A stretch of 64,000 nt of DNA from Leishmania martiniquensis. Taxonomy: Eukaryota; Euglenozoa; Kinetoplastea; Trypanosomatida; Trypanosomatidae. Positions 19,942 through 30,800 of the stretch are shown in pieces. The first letter of the stretch is position 1. Every line of letters begins with the position of its first letter. Both the position numbers and the translations under genes were made by a program. The notes under the pieces were generated by a model. The model searched no databases. It was not told where the DNA came from and worked only from the letters and a program-made list of their open reading frames with translations. The DNA lies in NCBI RefSeq assembly GCF_017916325.1, contig NC_090151.1, forward strand, positions 506,001 to 570,000. The letters are read 5' to 3'.

Positions 19942-21852
19942 CCCCACCACCCCACACCCAATGCGTTAGGGCGCGCGCTGGGTGGTGGTGGTGTGGGAAA
20001 GGAAGTTGAAAGGGTGAGATGATGGGAGGGATAGGAGGGGGTGGGTGGGTGGGGAAGCAGCAGCGCGAACGGAATGGAAGGAGAAGGGGTGGCACAAACA
20101 CACACACAGACACTTACACACACGCGAGACAGATGACTTTTAGAACGGAGAATGATGAGGATGAGGATGAGGAGAAGGGGGAGGGGGGGATCGGTTCTAC
20201 GGAGAAGTCAGAGAAGGGAGAGCGGAGGAGGGAGAGCCACACGGGCGCACATGCCAGAGGGCAAGCAAACTTTCAAGAAAGGATATGCAGTGCGCGCGCA
20301 TCAAAAAATGTGTACCTGTACATACATGTCAATGAATGCGCATATGGGTGTATTGCCGATTCTGTACACGTGCCAAAGGAGGGGTGTGACGGGGAGGGGC
20401 GACTGCGCCCAGTCGCATGCGTCCCCCCTTTCTGCGCAGCGGAGACGCACGCAGAGAGCGTGAGAGGCGGGGAGAAGGGGTAGGGATGAGTACAGAGGTG
20501 TAGCGGGGAAAAAAAGGCCGCCAAAGTAAAGGGGGAAGAGAGAGGTGGGCGGTGGCTATGCACTGCTAACGGCAACGGCAGTAACTGGCAGAGCAGCAGC
20601 AGCAGCAGCAGCGGGCGCGAGAATCAAGCACACGCGTTGCCACCCCTCCCTCCCTCTCTCCGCTCTATGCGAGCGTGTGAGGGCGATGCAACGGAAACGC
20701 GTGGCGCCAGCTTTTACGTGTACGGGCAAGAGTGGGGCGGTGATTCTGCCCCGCCGTCCCCCTCTCCTCAAGCTTCTTCCTCTCCCTTTACTCCACGGGG
20801 AGGGGAGGAGAAGATCGTCTGCGATGTCCGCACCTCCTCTCTCTCGGCGGCGCTTTGCCTGTGGGGGTGTCTGTATGCGGGTGGACGCCCAATGCCAGAG
20901 AAGGGAGGAAAGGCTGTGGCACGAGAGAGGTGGCTGTGGTGGTGGGGCGACCCCAGCGTTCTTGTACGCGAGCACACACACACACACACAATGCGATTAC
21001 GGGTGCAGATGTGAGCAGTGGAGCTGAGACGGGAAGGGAAAGGGAGAGGGGCTGTGTGACTGCACAGCTGCACTGTTTTTGAAGTCGACTACAGATGGCG
21101 TTGAGCGGAGCAGAAGTGAAAAAGAGCTGACGGTGACGGCCGTACAGAGGAGAGGCACGGCATGCACGCGTAAACAGTTAATGCACCGCGGGGGTGAGAC
21201 TCCGGTGCGGAGGCGACAGCAAAGCGAGGCAGAGGGGCCGAAGGGGAGAGCGAGACGATAGGGGCGGGAGGGAAGGGAGGCAATCGCATGAGCCTGAAAG
21301 CTCTATGCGTGTGAGATGGCAAGGCCCTGGATGGAGTGCGGAAATGGGGCGGGGGGAGGGGGGACCGCAAGCGGAACGCTCAACCCTGCGCACAGACATA
21401 TGGAGCCCCAAAAGGGTTGTACGGGCCGCTCGGTTCTTCGTGACCCTTCCATCGCCCGTCTAACCAACCTCTCTCGATGGTGAGATATTTTTTTCCTGGT
21501 CAGGTTACACTTATTGGACGCCTCTTCGGCTAATTTCCGCCCGCTTACGGCGTAGGGGCCTTCCCTGAAGTTCTCAGCGACATGTGTGGAAGAAGGGTGG
21601 TGATGGTGGGGGGGAAGATCACGGACCGAAATGAGGAGGGGACGGGGAGTTGCCCGTGTGGCGCGATGAATGGAAAGGCGCCGCCTACCGGCAGGCGCAC
21701 GCGATCGAGCTCGACGGCGTCCTGCGGCTGTATGCACCGTCAGCGCTAGCTTTCCGTTTCATTGATTTTTAACCATGTGCAACACTGCCCCAATGAAGGT
21801 GATTGCGGGCTGCTAAGAACGCAGCAGAGAAGCGGAGAAGTTACTTGCGCCG
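19942..21852. other. Intergenic region, giant gene to LRR gene
   Basis: No supported gene. 19942-20130 holds the LRR gene's acceptor region. 20130-21370 is mostly GA-rich on the plus strand, with a GCA run (20598-20611) and a CA run near 20975. About 21400-21850 has mixed, less biased composition with short open frames on several strands but nothing recognisable. It is presumably the 3' UTR of the giant gene. Confidence 0.55.
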
Positions 21853-24800
21853 TCATCGACTGCCATGGGCCTCCGAGAACGGTGCGTGGCTTCTGGAGGG
21901 CTGAGGGAAGGCGGCGCAGGTGCTGTAGCAAGCTTCTGCTAGGCGTGGCTCCCGGCGCCTCCGATACTCCTGCCGACGCCGCCTCACGTCCAGGTGGCGG
22001 CGAGTGAAGCGCAGCGCTCGTGCGATGCGCCGTATACCCTGCGGTGGCAGCTGTACGGTAGTCAGCCCTACCGTCGTCGCCGCCTCACGCTCTAGCTCGA
22101 CGCGCTGATGCACGGTGGCCTTCTCCTCCTTGCTGAGCTGGCCAATCTTGCCAGTGCTGTGCCCTGCTTGCATGTGACGCCCTTTGCGGAGGTGAGGCGC
22201 AGCAGCGCCTGCCGTTGCTGAGATCGCGGCCTCCACGACGGAGGGCTGAAGCGCTGGGACTGGCAACTTCAACACAGGCTGCGCTTCCTGCGGCTTGGAC
22301 GAGCCTTTGTGCGGCGACATCTCTAGCACAGACCCGGTACTGTCGTAGCCGATCGCCTGCGCGCACAGCACCGCGCGAGAAAGCAGCACCCGTGTCGTGC
22401 CAGCCAGCACGCCGTCAAACGGACGAGGCTGCTCTGCTGAGGAGCCAGCACTGCGCGCCCGAGGGCACGACAGTGCGCGTCGCTCCGTTGCACCACCACC
22501 AGGAGGGCCGGCGACGGAGGAGGATGCTTGAGTCTTCGTCGTTGCTCGCTGCAACGCAGGGTCGACCATCTGGAGCATTAAGGCCACGTCCGCCAGCATG
22601 CGAGGCCCTTGCTGGTGTAGGAGCCGCCGCAACGAGGCGTGCACAATTTTGCGCAGTGCGTAACGCAGGTGCAGCACCCCTACACCGAAGTCGAAGGGGT
22701 CCTCCAAGTGGAGAGACGCGTCCACATTACCGGACGTCGCAGCTGTCGGCTCGGCGCGCCGCCCTTTCTCATCCTCTCTGCCTTCGCCCCCGGGCTCGTT
22801 GCCTACATGTCCTTGCTGGATGGCTGCCTGCACTTGTGACCGGTGCGCGGCGACCCGCTCACGGCGTTCCTCGTCGGCGGCCTTAAGCATCTTAATGGCA
22901 CGCCGCCACTCCGCCGAGTCCAGCGGCCGCATGCAGTCCATATGCATGGCTACCTCTATGACAGTGGGGAGGGAGATGGTAAGAGCGGCCAGCGCCTTGC
23001 GGTGCGTCAAGGCCGTCGCGTCGCTCCACTTCTCCAGGCTGAAGGCGTGCATCACCGCAGCCGAGCCGCACGGACCATCTGCGTCACTGTCGCCGCCCGG
23101 TGCGCAGCCTGATTCACTGCCAGCGCTCCCGCTCCTGCCCCGCTTCACCGCCGGCTGCGCGGGTGTGTAGAGGGGGTTTGTGGTGTCGATAGCGGAGTCG
23201 ACCGTCGTACCCACTTGTACCAAAGTCAGCTTGCCCTGCCGGTCCTCTGTGGGCGGGTGCCCGAACACGTCCGGCCGCATTCGCATGACGGAGTGCAGGA
23301 GGTGGGCGAGCGTCTTCTTGGTCACCAGCACGTCCCGCCGCGCAATGGCGGCGAGGAAGGATATGACAACCTCGTTCGAGATGGAGCCGGCGGCACCTTG
23401 CTCGGCTGAGGCGATGGTGGGCGGCGCCAAGGCCTGGCGAAACTCTTTGCGCGACGTCAGCTCACTGGCGAGGCGCTCACAGTACATGTGAATGGCGCTG
23501 TTGCGGAGCGTGCAGGCGGTGAGCAGTTCGGTGGTCGCCTCCAGTAGCGGTGCCAATGGGACACCGTGGCGAGCGAGATAGAACTCGAGGGCGAAGGCTA
23601 TAGGAAGGAGGGCTGGAGAGGTGGCGGTGCTCTCCAGCGACCGGCAGATTGTCTTGCGCACAAACTGCGGACTTAAGATGGCCAACGTTGTTGGGCTGCC
23701 GACAAAGAGCTCAGGTCGAGCGACGGGGTTGAAGGCGTGTGACACGGCAACCTCGGGCGTGGCCGACGGCGATCCTGCCACCGCCGACGAAGCGGCGGCG
23801 ATCGGCGCCGAATCTGACGCCATCGACGATGGCACACCGGTGGTGCTAAGGTGTGTCGCAATGACGCTGACCGCTGGTGCAACAAGGCCGTTGCTGGTGC
23901 GGCCTCCGCGCGCGGCAGATTGGCTGCTGCGAGCGCTCGGTGCAGCCGTGGTGCTCGCGCTGGACGCGCGGCTTGTCGGAAGCCTGAGGGTGAGCGGCTC
24001 ACATGAGAAGCCGCTCGTGAGAAATGTTTTCACGGCATTCTGCGGCAGCATGCTCGGCACTGGACTCCCCAAGTCTATCACCATGTCCATCGTATCCTGC
24101 ACAACCCCGACTACCATCGTGCGCACGTGGTCGGCGTAGGAGACGATGGCGGCTGCTTCTGCCGTCACTGACTTCTTGGCGCGCTGCAGCGAAGGCGCTG
24201 AGGTTCTCATCGAGTGGAAGACTTGAAGTCGCAGCACCACCGCGTCTGTCGCCGTATGCGTCAGCGAATCCGCGTGTCGCACGACGCACCACACTACGTT
24301 CACGAGTTGGAGCATAGCACCCTCAAAGAGGTTGCGGTTCACGAAAAGTGGCTGCGTCTGACGCTCCAGTGCCATGAGTGCGAGCTCACGCGCTAGGGCC
24401 TCCTTCGCCACGACGGGGTTAGCGGCGGTGACGCCGCGGTCACCGGGTGCGCGGCGCTGTAACACCTGCGCCTGCACACGCAGACGCACCACCTCCGTGG
24501 AAGCCTTGGGCAGGTCGCCGAATAGACCCAGGCGTGAAAGGAGGTACAACGTTCTCGCCAGCAGGTGAAGGTAGAGGGCTGCCGCCTGCAAGTACCGGAG
24601 CACTGCCACCTCCTCGGCGTCATCGACAGTCTTGGTGCTCGACGGCGTCGATGCGCCTTCTCCGAAGGCGGCCATGTGCAGGGCCGTCGTCCATGCCTTG
24701 ATGTGGCGGCGCTGCTCCTCCGTGAAGAAGTGTCCTGCCACTGCATGTGCGTGGTCGAGACTCACCGGCAGCCGCCACTGGCGACACACCCGGTCCCACT

Positions 24801-27800
24801 CACGCTGCCGCGCGCCGTTGTCGGTCGGGTACACAGACATACTCTTCTGCATGATGCCCCACACAACCCACGCGCTATCGCCCAGCCGCGGGCGCAGCAG
24901 CCAATAGGCACGCGCGGTGTAGGTTAGAAACACCTCCGCAAACGCCTTAAAGGAGCTGTGGTCTGCCTTCGTGTCCGGCCCTCCCAGACCGCTTCCGTTG
25001 CCGCCATCGCTACCACCCTTGGCAAGCCACGAGGCTGCCATCGCCACTTGGTCGACCGCCAGGCCGCGGCCATTTTCAGCGCATGTCTGCGCTGGCCGTG
25101 CCACGGAGCCAGGCACGGCGTGCTCCATGGGGTGCCGACTCAGCAACTTGAGGATAGTGAGCACCACCGGGATCGGAATGGGATCCGGCATCGCCGCGAG
25201 TGCTGCCAAGCCTGTTGTCTGCGGATCGAGTTCCAAGCCAGCTGCGCATTCGTTGCTCTGCTGCCCACCTCTGTCACCCTTATCTGCGCTCCACGAGCCC
25301 TTTCGGGCCCCGCCAGCGCCGAACAGCACGCACGCCACATCATCATGGCGAGGAAGATCAGTCCCCTCCGCACACCAGTGGCGCCGCATACTCTGCTCTG
25401 CTGCAGCCAGAACACTCAACTCGTTACGCGCATGCACAGATCCCGTCGTCGGTGCCCGACCAGCGGCAGCAAACATGTCGAGCACGGCGGCACCCCACGG
25501 CAACGGGCCGTACGGGCTGCTGTTGCAGGCGTGAGCCGCCCCATCAACGGCACCGCGGAAGGGTGTTTCATCCCCCGGCCGCACGTCTCGTGATGCCAGC
25601 GCGCGCCGCTCGCGCACCCTCGCCAGCTCGAGTTTCTGCAGCTCCAGAAAGGTCGCTTCGCTCGGCGCGAGCAGCTCGGATACCCACTTGGATGTCATGA
25701 GCGCCCACATCCTCTCCTCCGCGGAGGCAGAGACGGTGCCGTGCAGCAGACTCAAGCAGGCAAAGAGTACCTCGGCCTGAGGACGTGCGACGATGTCCCG
25801 CAGGGGGACGAGCGAGAGCAACTCCGTCACATGGCGCTGAAATTCTCGCACGAGACGCACGAAGCCGAATGCCATCGCAGGGTCGTCCTCGACGCTGTCT
25901 GCTGCAGTTGATCCCATGCGCGCCATACCGCGAAGGGAGGGGAGGTCAAGCGCCGAGCGTCCGCCAGCGGCTCGCACTGTGGCAGCGGCGTGGGTGATGA
26001 CGGCGTCGATGATGGCCGCCGTCGGCATTGCACCGCTCTCCATCACATCGGCGACGCTGAGCGCGGGGGGCTGCGACGCCGCATTATAGCTCAAGTGCAG
26101 CAGCGGTGACGATGTGAGACCACGGCCGGCGGCCGGCAGGGCGGCGCCGTCCGCGTTGGGGACGCCTGCGGAGTTCCACTCTTCCTCGCTGGCGGTTCGG
26201 CTCAGACACCTCCTTCGCTCCTCTTCAATGCCGGCGGCGTCCTCGACAACGTGTCGCGCGGCGGCGGCCACATTACATACAACCAGCCCCGCCTCTAGCA
26301 CGGCGTTCGCGCCGGCGGCAGGCAGTGTCATCGCCGACTCCACGGCGCCGTTGCCCTTATCTCCGCCTCCCGGCTTCCCGTCTCGGCCAGAGCTGGGCGT
26401 CGGCGCTGCACACGCGGATGCGAGCCCGCGCAACACAACACTGTACTCACTCCGCGAGATGACCGTCGCCGCGACGTTCAACGCGGTGGGGGCTGCATCG
26501 CTCACCGAAGCAGGGCCCAGCAGCGGCTGACCGAGCTCCGCGGCGATTCGCGCGCAGACGCACTGCAGAAGGCCGCGACCGGGTTCATACGCTGCGGCAG
26601 ACTTCACCAGCACCTGCAGCGCCATGAGAACGGCGGACAGATCGTCCCGCTCACGCTGGCGCACGGCCAAGCGTATCGCCAGCCGCTGGGAGCTTTGAGG
26701 GTCCCGCATGAGAAGCTGCGCACCGCGTACTAGAGCCGTGGAGAGTGGGCGACACACAAGAGATGCATCCACCTCGATGGAGGCCGTGGCAGGGCCGTCT
26801 TGAGCTGCGCTTCGGCCACCTTCGCCATTGGCAGAAATCAAGGTCGCCATCATCGAAATGACGTCGTCTATCAGCCGTCGCGTGAGCGAGAGCACGCGTC
26901 CGATGGCGTCGATGCACCGCGGCGTGAAGACACGCTCCTGCGTGTCGCGCGGTACCACGGCGCTGATTGTGGCGACGATGCAGAGGGATGCCCACAGCAG
27001 CTCGGCCTCTTCCCGCTGACAGCATGCGCGGCGCACCTCTGGGCTGAGACTGAGAAGCGAGTGAATGGTTGCCGCTACGGTGCTGCACAACTCTGAAACC
27101 GCCGCTTCAACCAGCAGACGAATGTCCTCCTCGCCGTCTCCCTGCAGGCGACGGAGCTGCAGCAACACAGCCTCCATGCTGGCGTCGGTGAGGCACACAA
27201 GGCAGCTGAGGAAGAAGCGATATTCGCGATTCAGGTCGGTACGTAAGTACGGCATGAGGGCGGATGCCGTCACCTTTTCCTCCCTCGTCGCTGCTCGGCC
27301 CGTTGCAGCACGGAGGCGCTGCTGGGCGGCGTACGCGGCCCACACTTTCACGTAGTAGATGCCCACCTCCTGCTGCTGTGGTGGGGCGGGTAGCCCCGGA
27401 GCGCCAACAGCCAGCCAGGTGCGGTCAATCGTGCCATCGGCGTTCATTCGAAAGTGCGGCGTGCCATCGCCGCTCTGAGCCGCCTCTGTCGTGGCCGCAG
27501 CGTCGAAGTCGACCTCGGTGTCGCCGTCCTCCATCACTGAAGCGCCCTCGTCCCATTCGCCCCTCCCCTGTGCACGCAGCCCGTGGTACTGCCGCGCCTC
27601 CTCTTGCACGTATGCAATGGCCTGCTTCAGACCAAAGGTGGCAACGCGGTACTGATCGCGCGTCGGGCTGCTGAGGAGGCCTCGAATCACAGAGCGGCGA
27701 TGGTATCCGAGGAGGGACTCTGTGGTGCCTGCCACCATGTCGGAAAGGCTGAGCAGCGCCCTTAATATGTTCACTGGGGGCTTGCCGGCGCCACGCAGGG

Positions 27801-30800
27801 GCGGCGGGACGGCGCGCAGCTGTGAGAGGATCGCCGTGGCCGCCACTGCCTGGACGACGTCAGGGATACGGCGGTGGCGCTTCAGCTCAATCTTCACGAC
27901 CGTCTCCGCAATGTTACACGCCCAGGTCACCATCGCCCACACGCTCCTACTGCTAAGGTAGCCGACGAAGTCGAGAAGCACCAGCGGCGCGGTCTCACCA
28001 ACCGTGGCTGCGGAGGCCGCCAAGGTAGCCGAGGGGGACGGCGACTTCGGCACGGCGGATGGCACTTCCTCACCCTTCGCGCGCCACGGTAGCACGAACG
28101 ACTCCAGTTCATCATCGTTGAGGCGTGATAGGTGTTCCTGCACGCGCAGATGCTGTTCCATGAATCGTACGAGGAAGCCGAGTTGGCGAGCGTTGCTGGG
28201 CTTCGACCCCATAAACGGCACCACCTCCGCACTGGCGCAGAGTGCCGGGCTCATGATTGTCCCAAACACCTGCACCCCCTCGTAGGTGGCCTGCAGGCGT
28301 GCCAGTAGCTCGCGCGTGTCTGTTGTTGGGCCGTCCACAACGCCTTTGTCGCCAACTGGGCTCCCCGTGTCCCAGTCGCGTCCACTGAAGCGAACCCTCT
28401 CGTCCCACACTTCGACGTACGCGGCAAGGGCAGATGTCGTGCCCTCGGCGGCCTCGATGGTGCGAGACTGCACTTCGCGCGTCGCCTCCAGCAGAGCTTC
28501 GCTGCGGTCGAGCAGGGCGAGAAATAAGTGCTCGCGGCCGCCGGTGAAGGCCTCCACCCACTGCCTTGCCGCCGCCGCCACGGCTGCCGCGGGGTCAGCG
28601 CTGTGCGGCTGCTGCGGAAGCGCTGCAATGTCGTCGAGGCTTGGCAAAGCCGGCGGAGGCAGCCCATAGTCGGGGGCCCGCTTTCTACCGCCCCTCCCTG
28701 CCGTCCGAATGCAGTAGAGGTTCACATGGAGTAGCACCTGATTCCACTTCGTCCGCACAACGTCCGCTAAGGACATCTTCGGATTCGCCGCGTAGCGGGA
28801 TAGCTGAGAGAGCAGTCCCAGCGTCGTCTCACATAGGTCGGCGTGAGTGGCGGCACTGTGTATGGACTGGGACCGGTGTAGGCCAGCGAGAACCACTGGC
28901 AGAACAGTAGGCAGGAGGTGTCTGTCTGCCCAATCCATCAGCGACGCCACGTCCACCTTCAGGCGCACATGAATCTCAAATAAATCTCTGAGAAACCCTG
29001 GGTAGCAGCAGAGGAGTCGCAGCTCGCCGTCGTTGCGCAGGAGATCGAGCACACCCTGGTACAGTCGCATGACCCCCTCGTGGCTCACTTCGGCCAGCTC
29101 CGCAATCTGGTGGACGCGGTAGCCCTTCTGCGTTGCGTCCCTGCGCTGACGCCACTGCCTCGCGAGAACGGAGAGGCTGCGCAGCAGGGCGGCCATCGTT
29201 GTCTGCTTCGAAAAAAGCGGTAGTTCCGCGGAGGCGGGCGGGGTCTGCAAGACACGCAGCATCTCCTGCGCGTTGGCCAGCACCACATCAGCACACTGCC
29301 GGCACCACACATGCAGCAGCGACAGATCCTTGACGATCGCCTTTGTCCACTGCATCGCGAAGTCATCCATGGCTACCGAGACGAGCCGTGTACGTGGCAG
29401 CTGTGACATGGCAGCGCCTACCCGGAACTCGATCTGTGGATAGCGGAGCTGCTGCTGTTGCAGTTGCCACGCGACCTGCGCGCTTTCCCACGCCAAAGAA
29501 TTTCTTCCCAGAAACATCGTGGCGCCGATTGTGAGGACGTGTGTAAAGGCTTGGCGCTGGAGCACGTGCTCCAGCGGCGCTTGCTTGCCGGCGGTGAGCT
29601 CCTGTGGTACCCGAGACGAGCCCAGCGCATTGCCCTTCATGTGATGGATGCGTAGCAGCACCTGAGCAACGGAGACGAGCAGGTGATGGAGAGACTCGAG
29701 CAGCGATAGCCCGAGCTGTTCTTGCGCGCTTTGAAGGGCGCACAGCACCCGTTGCAGCACCTCCTCCTGCACTTGCGCGTGCGCCGAGGGCGAAGAAAAC
29801 GAGGTTGCCACTGCGCGGCGCTGGTTGGAGTCGTCAGTGACGCCGGGCACCACCAACGCAGCAGCATCGAAGAGAGACGCCACGGCGGCAGGCAGAGCAT
29901 TGCGCAGCAGCGTGGCGCGGTCAAACTTCTCGTGATCGGCGGCTTCGCTCGCCGCGCCCGCTGCTGGGGGAAGGGCGTACAGCAGGAGCCACAGCTCATG
30001 CTGGGAGTGGACAGTGGCTGCCCAAGCCTCCTCCAAGCAGCTCTGACGTCGCACGGCATCCAGGCAGAAGAGATCGCTGAGGATGAGCGGCGATTCACGC
30101 GACAGCACTACAGTCTGAAAGATGGGGCTCGTGCTCCTATCCGCCGCTACAGACGCCGAGGCAGCACGACCATGACGAGGGTGACCCGCTCCCGCTGCGT
30201 CCGCGTCAGCACCGCTGCGACGACTGCCGAGAACCCCAGGAATGGAGGAGGCGGATCTTGCCGCAAAACTAGCGCCAACGCGGCTGCGCGCCTGGAAGCG
30301 CGACCCGGCCGCGCTTGTGTTACCGTTGATGCTCCTCTTCGCCAATTTCGCCTGACTCTCTCGCACGAGGACCCCGCCGTCAGCCTCGTGCGGCGACTTG
30401 TAAAAGAGAGATCGCTTGCCACGCTGGCGGCGCAGCGGCGGTGGCGCATCGGCACCGAGCCCGTCGGCGTCGTCCAGAGCATCATACGCCTCCCTTTCAC
30501 TCGCAGCTCCTGCTGCTGTGGTCGCCGAGCCGCCGCTTCTACCGTTCGCATCTGCTTCGTCATCGTTACTTGTGCTGCCTTTGGCACCAGGGGGCGGTGC
30601 GTCGCTTTTTGGGCACGCCGACCTCAGCATCCGAGGCCGTTGTGCGCCACGACTTCGCTCGTAGTCACGCCGATCGAAGCGCAAGGCGTCGCGCAGCATT
30701 GCCGCTGCACGATCCACTAACACCTTCATGGGATCCGCGGCCCGCGGAGCACTTGCGGCACCTCCGCTGCTGCTGACGAGTATGATGCCGAGCTGGAGTG